Part shown: positions 17,160 through 26,155 of the stretch, one piece after another | Layout: the number at the start of each line of letters is the position of its first letter | Numbering within the stretch: the first letter of the stretch is position 1 | Assembly (NCBI GenBank): GCA_964293815.1 | Contig: CAXYYC010000004.1 | Coordinates: 1 to 64,000, forward strand | Source: CTSOIL-112 sp964293815 | GTDB taxonomy: Bacteria; Pseudomonadota; Gammaproteobacteria; Burkholderiales; Burkholderiaceae | DNA: 64,000 nt | Direction: 5' to 3' | Notes under the pieces: generated by a model | Seen by the model: only the letters and a program-made list of their open reading frames with translations | Told to the model about the DNA's origin: nothing | The model's database searches: none | Translations under genes and position numbers: made by a program

Positions 17160-18281
17160 TTAATTAGAGAATTGTTTAAGATAGTCAGATGCTGTGTTGA
17201 GTGCGCTTTCTATACTCGCATCCATATCAAGGTAACGATATGTACCCAATCGCCCAATGAAAGTGACGCTTTTTTCTTTTTTTGTTAATTCAGCATATTC
17301 GTCCAATATTGTCATTTCATTGGCCAATCGAATGGGGTAGTACGGAATATCATGCTCACCGCATGCGCGCGAGAATTCTTTGAAATACACCGTACGCTCA
17401 TGCGACTCCCACGGCGCAAAGTGTTTGTGCTCGGAAATACGCGTAAAAGGCACATCTTGATCGCCATAGTTCACCACCGCACCACCTTGATAATCACCTT
17501 CGGCCTCATGGCGTTCAAAATCCAGCGTGCGATAACCCAAACGCCCCTTAGCAAAATCAAACCATGCATCAATCGGACCGCTGTAGAACACATGCGCCAC
17601 ATCCGTGCGTGCGCATACCTCGTCACGCGACAACTTTTGACCCAACGTCACAGAAATATTCGGATGATCCAGCATCGCCTGCACAATGTGGGTGTAACCA
17701 TGCTCCGGCATCCCCTGGAAACGGTGATTGAAATAGTTATCATCGTAGTTAAAACGCAAAGGCAGTCGTTGCAAAATACTGGCGGGTAAATTTTTCGGAT
17801 CCGTACCCCATTGTTTCAGCGTATATCCTTTGAAAAACGCTTCGTATAGCTCTTTACCCACGAACTTCAAAGCCTGTTCTTCAAACGACTTTGGCTCCTC
17901 AATGCTGTTGTCCGCCTTCTCCTGAATCAGCGCGCGTGCCTCCTCGGGGCGCAAAGCCACATCGAAAAACTGATTGATGGTATGTAAGTTCACCGGCAAA
18001 GAATACACTTTACCTTTAACTACCGTTTTCACGCGATTCACATATAGCATGAAGCGATCAAAGCGCTGAACATAGTTCCAAACACGTTCATTATCCGTAT
18101 GGAAAATATGCGGACCATACACATGCACCATCACGCCGGTTGACGCATCGCGCTCGGTATGGCAATTGCCCGCCACATGCGTGCGCGCATCGACCACCTC
18201 GACGAATAGCCCCGCTTCGGCCAGCTCACGCGCAATCACCGCCCCAGAAAACCCCGCGCCAATCACCAATATTTTTTTCAT
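17160..18281 (-). CDS. glf: UDP-galactopyranose mutase
   Basis: UDP-galactopyranose mutase, 373 residues, a flavoenzyme that interconverts UDP-galactopyranose and UDP-galactofuranose. The N-terminal VIGAGFSGAVIARELA is the FAD-binding glycine-rich loop. GPHIFHT, LKQWGTDP and the C-terminal GRLGTYRYLDMD with the conserved Arg and Asp are all present. AGGA precedes the ATG. Its presence means the glycan made here contains galactofuranose, a sugar found in some O antigens and lipopolysaccharide cores. It lies between msbA and the fusion glycosyltransferase gene. Confidence 0.97.
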   Translation of the reverse strand: MKKILVIGAGFSGAVIARELAEAGLFVEVVDARTHVAGNCHTERDASTGVMVHVYGPHIFHTDNERVWNYVQRFDRFMLYVNRVKTVVKGKVYSLPVNLHTINQFFDVALRPEEARALIQEKADNSIEEPKSFEEQALKFVGKELYEAFFKGYTLKQWGTDPKNLPASILQRLPLRFNYDDNYFNHRFQGMPEHGYTHIVQAMLDHPNISVTLGQKLSRDEVCARTDVAHVFYSGPIDAWFDFAKGRLGYRTLDFERHEAEGDYQGGAVVNYGDQDVPFTRISEHKHFAPWESHERTVYFKEFSRACGEHDIPYYPIRLANEMTILDEYAELTKKEKSVTFIGRLGTYRYLDMDASIESALNTASDYLKQFSN

Positions 18282-18301
18282 GAATATCCTGTGTGCGCTG
18301 A

Positions 18302-20152
18302 TTAAGCATTCAATTGCGGCATGGTTCTCAGTTTGGCGTAATAACCTTCTGCCTGCATCAATTGCTGGTGCGTTCCTTGTTCAATGATATGGCCTTCATC
18401 CATCACGACAATCCGATCCGCCTGTTCAATTGTCGTCAGTCGATGCGCAACGATAATGCTGGTTCTACCATGCATGAGACGCTCTAAAGCTTGCTGCACC
18501 AAACGTTCTGACTCATTGTCCAGCGCGCTGGTGGCCTCATCCAGCAATAGGATCGGTGCATCTTTCAAAATGGCGCGGGCAATCGACACGCGTTGGCGTT
18601 GCCCACCTGATAGTTGATTACCATTCGCACCAATGCGTTGATGCCAACCTTCCGGAGCTTGCATCACAAACTCCCATAAATTAGCAGCTTTTAGGGCATT
18701 TTCGACATCTGCATCCGTTGCGTTTGGCCGACTATAAATCACATTTTGATACAAGGTATCATCAAATAAGAAAACATCCTGCGACACCAATGCAAACTGT
18801 CGTCGCAAGTTGTCCAATTTAACTTCTTGGATATTAATCCCATCGATCAATATGTACCCAGAAGTAGGGGAAACGAAGCGCGGAAGTAAGTTGACTGCTG
18901 TTGTTTTCCCACTACCCGAACGCCCCACCAACGCAATTTTTTCACCTGGACGAATATCGAGACTGAATTGATCCAATGGTTTTTTGGCTTGACCTTGATA
19001 TTGCACCGTCACATGATCAAATTTCAGGGCGCCTTTTACCGAATCGATTTCGATAGTGCCTTGATCGTCCTCATTCGGTGTATCCAAAAATTCGCATACC
19101 GAGTCGGAGGCGATAAACATGGCTTGCATCGGAATACTGATATTGGACAAATTTTTAATCGGACTAACCATTTGCAGCATGGCCACGATAAAAGCCATAA
19201 ATTCACCAATGGTCGTTTGCCCCGCTTGACTCTGCCACAAAGCAATGAAAATCACTATCGCCAATGCCAGTGAAGCAATGAGCTCACTGAATGGTGAGCG
19301 CGCAGACGATGCTTGGTTCATTTTTTTGGTAAAACGAACAATACGGTTGTTAACAAAAGTAAATCGTTCTAATGCATTGGCATAGCCGCCAAACAGCTTT
19401 ACTACACGATGCCCTTGATGAACCTCATTGATTACATTGGTCATATCAGCCACACCAGCCTGAGCACCTGCCTGTATTTTTTTCAACCGATCTCGATAAT
19501 ACCGAGACAGCCACGACAATACGGGGAAAATCAGTAAAACCACCAAGCTTAGTTGCCAATTTAAATACAACAACACAAACACCAAACCAATAACAATCAT
19601 GGTATCTCGCGTCAGTGTGATAAATACATTGCTGGCACTGTTCATAACCATATCTGCTTGCAGCAAAAACCGACTGGAAATAATGGCCGAAGGAACTTCC
19701 TGCTGATATTTTGAGGGTAGAAATAACATTTTATTAAACATATCGCTTCTTAAGCGACTCAGCGCAACTGCCCCAACCCAAGACAACAAATAGGAACTGA
19801 TATAGCGACAAGAACCTCTAATCACCACCAGAAATATAAAAAACAAGGGAACAGCCCAAACTTTATTAGCAGTCCCCCAAATCATATAATTGAGCCGCTC
19901 TTTTAAATGCAATATCGTATCCAACACACCTTCCGCCCCCTCATGGGATGGTGCAGACTGCGGCGGCGCAAAACCGAAATTCACCAATGGCGCGATAAAA
20001 GCAGCCAAATAACTTTCTGTCGCGGCAACACCCACAATGGCAATGAGTGCGAAGATAATGCGCGACTTATAAGGGCGCACATACTCCATCAATCGCATAA
20101 AATTATGCGAATCTTCTTTGGAAAACAACCCAAATGTTAATTTTTCAATCAT
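18302..20152 (-). CDS. msbA: lipid A export ATP-binding/permease protein MsbA
   Basis: A 616-residue half-transporter, about 30 residues longer than E. coli MsbA. It flips lipid A-core across the inner membrane. Six membrane helices occupy about residues 30-330. The nucleotide-binding domain follows, with Walker A GRSGSGKTT, the ABC signature LSGGQRQR, Walker B ILLLDEATSALD and the switch His in VAHRLTT. The extra length is a loop near residues 65-100. Its place beside waaA and core-type glycosyltransferases supports MsbA over a peptide exporter; a role in exporting another glycolipid cannot be excluded. Confidence 0.92.
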   Translation of the reverse strand: MIEKLTFGLFSKEDSHNFMRLMEYVRPYKSRIIFALIAIVGVAATESYLAAFIAPLVNFGFAPPQSAPSHEGAEGVLDTILHLKERLNYMIWGTANKVWAVPLFFIFLVVIRGSCRYISSYLLSWVGAVALSRLRSDMFNKMLFLPSKYQQEVPSAIISSRFLLQADMVMNSASNVFITLTRDTMIVIGLVFVLLYLNWQLSLVVLLIFPVLSWLSRYYRDRLKKIQAGAQAGVADMTNVINEVHQGHRVVKLFGGYANALERFTFVNNRIVRFTKKMNQASSARSPFSELIASLALAIVIFIALWQSQAGQTTIGEFMAFIVAMLQMVSPIKNLSNISIPMQAMFIASDSVCEFLDTPNEDDQGTIEIDSVKGALKFDHVTVQYQGQAKKPLDQFSLDIRPGEKIALVGRSGSGKTTAVNLLPRFVSPTSGYILIDGINIQEVKLDNLRRQFALVSQDVFLFDDTLYQNVIYSRPNATDADVENALKAANLWEFVMQAPEGWHQRIGANGNQLSGGQRQRVSIARAILKDAPILLLDEATSALDNESERLVQQALERLMHGRTSIIVAHRLTTIEQADRIVVMDEGHIIEQGTHQQLMQAEGYYAKLRTMPQLNA

Positions 20153-20186
20153 TGCACAAATACCTTTTTATCCATAATTATCCGGA

Positions 20187-20933
20187 TTATTGCCAAACAC
20201 TCCAGACGAGACGTTGTAATTCATTTTTAATACGAAAGCCATAAGTACCCAACCTCCGATACCACTTAAATTTTTGTGTCTTTGTTCCTACAATCGTCGA
20301 TTCAGCTCCATCTCCCGCTTGTACAGGACTCGGCTTAACCACCCGAAGCTTCACATCGTACAGCCAAGGCTGCTCCAACGCATGATCAAATGGCAAGCTC
20401 ATGGGCAGCATACATTCGATGAACTGCTGTGCGGCCTTACGGTTATATAACACAGCGGCCGTATTACAATGCCGAGTAGTCGGAACGCCAAACATATACT
20501 CTTTGACCAAATGATTTGAATGAATTAAATAGGGATTATGAAACCCAGACAACTTAACTACATCCCATTGTGATTTCGCCATCATTAATTGTTTTAATAC
20601 ACACTCAAAATCAGAGTTCAAATAAGCATCATCTTCAAAAACCAGCATATATTCTTTTTCTGAACTTAAAAATAATTTCATTGCTTGAACGTGTGATAAA
20701 TAACAGCCAATTTCGGCGCGAGCCAAGGGTTTTCCGTGTTGCCTTTTATACTTTTCCTCATCAACATCCTCTGCGCAAATAACCGGAATCAATGCACCAT
20801 CAATCGCAGGTAAGCGCTCCCATGTCAACGGCAATTGACTCAATCGTTCGGTCATTCTCGCCAAACGCTCAGGTGATCGATCCAAATTGATAACCAGAAC
20901 CAATAAGTCATTTTGCAGCTTTGACGCATCCAT
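20187..20933 (-). CDS. family 25 glycosyltransferase (lipopolysaccharide type)
   Basis: A 248-residue glycosyltransferase of family 25, the LgtB/LpsA/Lex2B type. VLVINLDRSPERLARM and the RLPAIDG segment are the typical opening, EIGCYLSHVQAM and LVFEDDAYL carry the conserved His and the EDD metal-binding acid triplet. GT25 enzymes usually add galactose or glucose to lipooligosaccharide core. It lies 9 bp downstream of a family 2 glycosyltransferase gene and just upstream of msbA, a position that suggests lipopolysaccharide core extension. The C-terminal 40 residues are basic and may contact the membrane. Confidence 0.88.
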   Translation of the reverse strand: MDASKLQNDLLVLVINLDRSPERLARMTERLSQLPLTWERLPAIDGALIPVICAEDVDEEKYKRQHGKPLARAEIGCYLSHVQAMKLFLSSEKEYMLVFEDDAYLNSDFECVLKQLMMAKSQWDVVKLSGFHNPYLIHSNHLVKEYMFGVPTTRHCNTAAVLYNRKAAQQFIECMLPMSLPFDHALEQPWLYDVKLRVVKPSPVQAGDGAESTIVGTKTQKFKWYRRLGTYGFRIKNELQRLVWSVWQ

Positions 20934-20942
20934 TTATACCTC

Positions 20943-21827
20943 TCAGACCATTGGAGATATTTTCAACATGCCCATCACTCGTCCAGCCATACGCCCCGCC
21001 AATCTAAAGTTCAACGACACAACACGTACGACACACATTAAAAGACCTGAAACCAAGGTTTTATAACGAACTTTTCGTGCTGCCTGTTCCCCTTGATATT
21101 TACGAGCGATAATCACCTTCGACTGCGCGTGATGATATCCACGCCAAAACTCCTGTTTCACAACATTTTGGGTTTTTACAGATCCGCGAGAGCTATGTTG
21201 AATGTGTACTTGGGGATCAAGGATGATGCTCTTTTTGGCATAAAAATACTGATTACACAGATCATCATCTTCGTAATAGAGAAAAAAGGCCTCGTCAAAA
21301 TAACCCAAGGATCGAGTATTTTCCATTAATAGAAACATCGCTGCGCCAGTCGCAAAACCAACACAGCACTCTCCTTCAGCCGCATCGCCTTTGGATTTCC
21401 ACAAATGCTTAACCCAGCCATAATTAACCGATTTACGCCCCTTACTATCCAATAATTGCGGCACAACCATCGCGGCATCTGTATATTTTTGCGCACACAT
21501 TCTTAATTGAGCAATCTGCTCTGCCCTGATCTCACAATCAGGGTTCAACAATAAAGCATAAGGAGTTTGAACCCGATCCAAACCTCTATTATTCGCAGCG
21601 CCAAAACCTTGGTTTTTCTGCTGCTCAATAATCATAGCTTGCGGTAAACACTGCTTTATCTGCGCCACCGTATCATCAGAACTGGCATTATCGACAAAAA
21701 TAATCGCCTCATGCTGTTTCAAACCCTCACTCAAGCGCGCTATGCAATGCGCACTGTTGTAGGTCACTATAATAACGGTTACATCCGAATTAAGTCCCGC
21801 AGTCATAAATATAAGTCCTACACTCAT
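20943..21827 (-). CDS. family 2 glycosyltransferase, rhamnosyltransferase-like
   Basis: A 294-residue family 2 glycosyltransferase resembling WbbL-type rhamnosyltransferases. VTVIIVTYNSAHCI and FVDNASSDDTV form the donor-binding face, LLLNPDCEI carries the acidic metal site, and FFLYYEDDDLC is the conserved catalytic acid region. Two starts are possible: ATG at 21827, or ATG at 21806, which has AGGA about 10 bp upstream; the longer form is given. A hydrophobic stretch near the C-terminus may tether it to the membrane. With dTDP-rhamnose made by the rfb genes of the same run, rhamnose transfer is a reasonable but unproven reading. Confidence 0.85.
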   Translation of the reverse strand: MSVGLIFMTAGLNSDVTVIIVTYNSAHCIARLSEGLKQHEAIIFVDNASSDDTVAQIKQCLPQAMIIEQQKNQGFGAANNRGLDRVQTPYALLLNPDCEIRAEQIAQLRMCAQKYTDAAMVVPQLLDSKGRKSVNYGWVKHLWKSKGDAAEGECCVGFATGAAMFLLMENTRSLGYFDEAFFLYYEDDDLCNQYFYAKKSIILDPQVHIQHSSRGSVKTQNVVKQEFWRGYHHAQSKVIIARKYQGEQAARKVRYKTLVSGLLMCVVRVVSLNFRLAGRMAGRVMGMLKISPMV

Positions 21828-21833
21828 GAAGGT

Positions 21834-23213
21834 TTATAAAAGCACTCGGTTTAAATGCTCAACCGCACCGCATTCGCTTTGTACAAAGCGACCCATTTTT
21901 TGGATGTACAGATCACCGCTCTCTTTAGCAGTGGACACCACTTTTTCGTCCATCAAGGCCAATCCTGCTGGTATATTAGGCGCTTGCCATAATACCCCTT
22001 TTTCCAGCGCATCCAAACCGATTTGCTCAAAATTATAGATGCTCTCGCCCACGATCACAGGTTTGCCCAGCGCCATCGGTTCGAGGAAATTTTGTCCGCC
22101 GTAGGGCAGCCACGTTCCGCCCATCAAGACTACGTCGGCAATGGCATAGTAGGTAAACATTTCGCCCATGGTGTCGCCGAGCACGATATCGGCCTGTTTG
22201 AGCGATGCCTCCGAAAGTTGCGCCGACCATTCGCTTGTACGCAGCACGCTTTTACCACTGTTTTGTAGCAACTGTGCCACTTCATTGAATCGCTGCGGGT
22301 GGCGTGGCACGACCCACCATTGGATCGTCGCCGCCTGTTGCAGATACGTTTGTTCATAGCGGCGAATGGCCTCCAGCCACAGTGTTTCTTCGCCTTCGCG
22401 ACTGGAAGCGAGCATGACGATGCGTTTATCGGCCAGCAGGGCTTTGATGCGCTCGCCTTTCGCCACTTGCTCGGATGGGATGGTCATATCGAATTTGAGA
22501 TTGCCTGTGACGTGCAGTTGCTCGCTTACCACACCGATCTGCCGATAGCGTTGTGCATCGGTTTCGGTCTGGGCGCACACGCGCGTGAAGCCCGCATACG
22601 CATTGCCCATGAGCTTTAGCCATTTTTGCGTCTGCCGCAGGGTTTTATCCGACAGGCGACCATTGATCAAGCTGATCGAGATATTGCGTCGCACGCATTG
22701 GGCAATCATATTCGGCCAAACTTCGGTCTCCATCACCCACACATCGGTCGGGGCAAAGGTGGCAAAAAAACGGTTCAGCAGCGGATTGAGGTCATACGGC
22801 ACATACACCTGCGTCATACGACCATCGGATAAATACGGCTGAAACAACTCTTGCCCCGCCGCGCGTCCGGTGGGTGTGTGGCACGTGAGGATGATGTGCA
22901 TATCATCGTGCTGCGCGAACAGGGCATCCACCAAAGGTTTCGTCGCACGGGTTTCGCCCAAGGAAACAGCGTGCAGCCAAATCCGCCGCATCTGCGGCGC
23001 AACACGTGCCGCGCCATAGCAGGCAAAACGCTCCGCCCAGTGGTCGCGGTACTCGGGTTGTTTGCGTGAACGCAGCAACAGATAAATTGGCAGCAGCGGA
23101 ATCAGTACATACAACAACGCCGCGTACACACGCCGCGCCCACGGATAGGGCTGGTGCGGATGGTAGGGCTGATCAGGGGGCTGCTGTGCGGATTGAAAAA
23201 CGTCTGAATTCAT
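21834..23213 (-). CDS. waaA: 3-deoxy-D-manno-octulosonic acid (Kdo) transferase
   Basis: WaaA (KdtA), 459 residues, slightly longer than usual because of a Pro-rich N-terminal extension of about 25 residues. It adds Kdo to lipid IVA from CMP-Kdo. A membrane anchor lies at about 30-48, followed by ERFACYG and IWLHAVSLGETRA, which holds the catalytic Glu. The GT30 C-terminal part has VLMGGTWLPYGGQNFLEPMA and PVIVGESIYNFEQI. It is the first gene of a long minus-strand run of glycan genes, which supports an overall lipopolysaccharide role for the cluster. Confidence 0.96.
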   Translation of the reverse strand: MNSDVFQSAQQPPDQPYHPHQPYPWARRVYAALLYVLIPLLPIYLLLRSRKQPEYRDHWAERFACYGAARVAPQMRRIWLHAVSLGETRATKPLVDALFAQHDDMHIILTCHTPTGRAAGQELFQPYLSDGRMTQVYVPYDLNPLLNRFFATFAPTDVWVMETEVWPNMIAQCVRRNISISLINGRLSDKTLRQTQKWLKLMGNAYAGFTRVCAQTETDAQRYRQIGVVSEQLHVTGNLKFDMTIPSEQVAKGERIKALLADKRIVMLASSREGEETLWLEAIRRYEQTYLQQAATIQWWVVPRHPQRFNEVAQLLQNSGKSVLRTSEWSAQLSEASLKQADIVLGDTMGEMFTYYAIADVVLMGGTWLPYGGQNFLEPMALGKPVIVGESIYNFEQIGLDALEKGVLWQAPNIPAGLALMDEKVVSTAKESGDLYIQKMGRFVQSECGAVEHLNRVLL

Positions 23214-23268
23214 GGCGGCATTGTATCATGCACGCGGCACGCATCCAATTTGAGCGTGCTGCGCGCAT

Positions 23269-23298
23269 AAAAAAACCCCACGCCACGAAGGCGAGGGG
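23269..23298 (-). terminator. Rho-independent terminator of cysE
   Basis: On the minus strand CCCC-T-CGCC pairs with GGCG-T-GGGG around a TTCGT loop and is followed by seven T. It lies 165 bp downstream of the cysE stop codon, between cysE and waaA. Confidence 0.75.
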
Positions 23299-23462
23299 CA
23301 GAAAGGGGAGTGACCTCCCCACAGCAGTAAACAATGAAACCGACGGGACTCGTTCATCGCTGAACGCATTGCGGTGGTCTCAACATGGGTCAAGCATACG
23401 CGCTAAATCTGGATAGAATATGCAGGCATTGCTGTGGAAATGTGGTCTTAAGGAAGCATCAA

Positions 23463-24206
23463 TTAGGACAAATCAGGCTTATGTTCACCAGCCTGAGCCT
23501 GAGCAGCCGTTGCTTGCGCAGCGATGTCGGCGCAATCAATACCCGCCGATTGCAAACGCTCCGCCAATGCTTTTTGCGTCTGTTCAGACTGCTCCAAACG
23601 CACCAAAACGGATTTGAGCGTCTGCGCAATCGGGTCTTCGTCATTGGCATTCACGCCATAAGCGGCAAATTCGGGCAATTTTTTCTCAGGTTTCGAGCCA
23701 ACGATGTGCGCCGGATTACCGACGGCCGTTGCACCGGCGGGAACCGGTTTAATCACCACCGCATTCGAGCCGATCTTTGCGCCCGCGCCGACCGTGAAGC
23801 TGCCCAAAACCTTTGCACCACCGCCCACGATCACACCATTTTCCAGCGTCGGGTGGCGCTTCGCGCCGCGCTCAAGCGATGTGCCGCCGAGCGTCACGCC
23901 TTGATAAATCGTGCAATCATCGCCGACCTCGGCGGTTTCACCAATCACAATGCCCATGCCGTGATCAATGAACACACGGCGTCCCATTTTTGCACCCGGA
24001 TGAATCTCAATGCCGGTCAACCAGCGTGAAATATGCGATAAAAACCGCGCCGGCCAGCGAAACTGATTGATCCACAGGCTGTGCGCCACACGGTGAATCG
24101 CCAGCGCATGCAAACCCGGGTAACACGTCAACACCTCCCAATTCGAGCGCGCCGCAGGGTCTTTGTGACGGATGGTTTGGATGTCTTCTTTCAAATGTGT
24201 GAACAT
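23463..24206 (-). CDS. cysE: serine O-acetyltransferase
   Basis: Serine acetyltransferase, 247 residues. It makes O-acetylserine from serine and acetyl-CoA, the committed step of cysteine synthesis. The start at 24206 (MFTHLKEDIQTI) is preceded by AGAGGCT; the frame opens 16 codons earlier without support. The N-terminal helical region is short, as in the EpsC/short CysE type. The left-handed beta helix shows IHPGAKMGRRVFIDHG with the catalytic His, GETAEVGDD and GGTSLERGAKRHPT. A C-terminal tail of about 60 residues is Ala/Gln-rich. It is on the same strand as trmJ, 69 bp downstream of it, a common pairing. Confidence 0.95.
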   Translation of the reverse strand: MFTHLKEDIQTIRHKDPAARSNWEVLTCYPGLHALAIHRVAHSLWINQFRWPARFLSHISRWLTGIEIHPGAKMGRRVFIDHGMGIVIGETAEVGDDCTIYQGVTLGGTSLERGAKRHPTLENGVIVGGGAKVLGSFTVGAGAKIGSNAVVIKPVPAGATAVGNPAHIVGSKPEKKLPEFAAYGVNANDEDPIAQTLKSVLVRLEQSEQTQKALAERLQSAGIDCADIAAQATAAQAQAGEHKPDLS

Positions 24207-24275
24207 AATCAGCCTCTTGGTTACAACAAAATATATAGACGAATCATAACGCAAATTACCCCGCCTGTCAGACCC

Positions 24276-25139
24276 CTATTCCCCAGCGCTCGGCTCATGG
24301 CGCGCTAAAACCGCACGCGCAATGCCGCGCAGAAAATTGACCTCATTATTCGTCAACTGCGTGCGGGCAAACATCGCGCGCAGACGCATCAAGGTTTCCG
24401 ACGGAATTTGCGGATTGAGCAATTCGAGCGCCACCAACATCTGCTCCCAGTGCGCCAACATCCCTTCGACCTTATCCACATCCGCAGGCTGCTGTTGTAC
24501 GGGCACTTCGGCACTCATTTTCGGCGTACTGAGTACATACGTCCCGCTCTGCGCCTCGCCGGCATTCTGTTCGTGTAACGCCGCCTGCCGCAGGCTATAG
24601 CTCATCACCTGCACCGCCTGCGCCAAATTGAGCGAGTTGTATGCCGGATTGGCCTCAATCTGACACAGCCGCTGGCACATCATCACCTCATCGTTGACCA
24701 GACCGCTGCGTTCCGCGCCAAACACAAAGGCGATTTTCGGTGCTGTTTCGCCTTGCGCAAAAGCCGCGTCCAACGATGCCATCACCTCAGCCGCTGCCTC
24801 GCCCGCCGTACGCAACGGCGGGGATAGGTCGCGCGGTCGCGCCGAGAACGCATACGCGCAGTTCACCCCCTGCAAAGCGGTCGCCAAGTCCGGCACAATC
24901 TGCGCCTGCGCCAACACATCGGTCGCACCACTGGCCAAGGCAATCGCCTCGGGCTGTGCGCACATATCGGGGAAGCGCGGCGAAGTAATCACCAACTCAC
25001 GCAAACCCATATTGGCCATCGCGCGCGCGACTTGACCGACGTTGCCCGGATGCGAGGTGCGCACCAAGACCATGCGAATATTCGCCAATGCATGGACGCG
25101 CTGTTGTATTTTTTGGGGGAAATCACTGCTTAAATTCAT
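24276..25139 (-). CDS. trmJ: tRNA (cytidine/uridine-32-2'-O)-methyltransferase TrmJ
   Basis: A SPOUT-class RNA methyltransferase of the TrmJ family, 287 residues from the ATG at 25139; a TTG at 25160 with a GAGG upstream would add seven residues. TrmJ methylates the 2'-O of position 32 in the tRNA anticodon loop. RMVLVRTSHPGNVGQVARAM is the RNA/SAM-binding opening, and FVFGAERSGLVNDEV and NPAYNSLNLAQAVQVMSY form the trefoil knot that binds SAM. A helical C-terminal extension follows. It is divergent from suhB, a conserved arrangement. Confidence 0.93.
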   Translation of the reverse strand: MNLSSDFPQKIQQRVHALANIRMVLVRTSHPGNVGQVARAMANMGLRELVITSPRFPDMCAQPEAIALASGATDVLAQAQIVPDLATALQGVNCAYAFSARPRDLSPPLRTAGEAAAEVMASLDAAFAQGETAPKIAFVFGAERSGLVNDEVMMCQRLCQIEANPAYNSLNLAQAVQVMSYSLRQAALHEQNAGEAQSGTYVLSTPKMSAEVPVQQQPADVDKVEGMLAHWEQMLVALELLNPQIPSETLMRLRAMFARTQLTNNEVNFLRGIARAVLARHEPSAGE

Positions 25140-25303
25140 AGAACGAACGCTAAACTTCAAGAAACCTCAAATATACAGTAAAATAGCGCCGTTGCCATCT
25201 TTAACCGCTCACGCGTAGCGGTTAAATGAACGACAGGGATGCAAACACGGATTTTGCGCCCTGCATGGCTTGCTCCTTGAAAATAATACAGATTGGAAAA
25301 ACA

Positions 25304-26098
25304 ATGCAACCGATGCTCAAAACCGCGGTAGACGCCGCACGCACCGCCGGACTGGTGATCAACCGCGCCGCGCTGAATTTGGATCAGATCAAAGTCAGCC
25401 AAAAAGGTCTGCAAGACTTGGTGACGGAAATCGACCAAGACGTGGAGCAAATCCTGCGCGAACGCCTGCTCGAAGCCTATCCGAAGCACGCTTTTGTCGG
25501 CGAAGAAGGCGGTTTTTTCGGCCCGGAAAAAACCACGGCACGCTGGATTGTGGATCCGATCGACGGCACGACCAACTTCATCCACGGTCTGCCGCATTAC
25601 TGCATCTGTATCGCGCTGGAGTTGGAGGGCAAACTCGAACACGCCGTGATCTACAACCCCGCCACCAACGACATTTTCACCGCCTCGCGCGGCTCCGGCG
25701 CGTTTTTGAACAACCGCCGCATTCGCGTGTCCTCGCGCGTGCGCATCCCCGAAGCCTTGATGGCCAGCGCGATGCCTTCGCGCGTGTTGCGCGCACGCCC
25801 TGAGTTGCTCGCATTGCAAACCAAACTGCGCTTTGAGAGCGCGGGCTTTCGCCACACCGGCTCGGCGGCGTTGGATTTGGCCTACGTCGCAGCGGGCTAT
25901 CTGGACGGCTTCATTGGTGCGGGCCTGAAAGAATGGGACTTGGCAGCCGGCGCATTACTGATTAAAGAAGCGGGCGGCCTGATCACCGACTTGCGTGGCG
26001 AAGGCGACTACATGAACGGCGACATCGTCGCGGCGACGCCGAAATTATTACCCGCCTTGTTGCGCGAAATCGATCCGGCGATCAATACCGCGCTGTAA
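25304..26098 (+). CDS. suhB: inositol-1-monophosphatase family protein SuhB
   Basis: A 264-residue member of the inositol monophosphatase family. The start at 25304 (MQPMLKTAVDAAR) matches the family and follows a GGAAAAAC stretch; the frame opens 26 codons earlier. The metal sites are intact: GEEGG (about residue 66), DPIDGTTNFIHG with the catalytic Asp pair, and EWDLAAGALLIKEAGG. SuhB in E. coli hydrolyses inositol phosphate and also joins the rRNA antitermination complex. It lies 57 bp upstream of mutS. The 164-bp gap to trmJ must contain divergent promoters. Confidence 0.94.
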   Translation: MQPMLKTAVDAARTAGLVINRAALNLDQIKVSQKGLQDLVTEIDQDVEQILRERLLEAYPKHAFVGEEGGFFGPEKTTARWIVDPIDGTTNFIHGLPHYCICIALELEGKLEHAVIYNPATNDIFTASRGSGAFLNNRRIRVSSRVRIPEALMASAMPSRVLRARPELLALQTKLRFESAGFRHTGSAALDLAYVAAGYLDGFIGAGLKEWDLAAGALLIKEAGGLITDLRGEGDYMNGDIVAATPKLLPALLREIDPAINTAL

Positions 26099-26155
26099 GC
26101 TGTCTTGGTCTGAACTCAGCGACACAAAAACAGGGAAAACACAGGGAGCGAGCGC

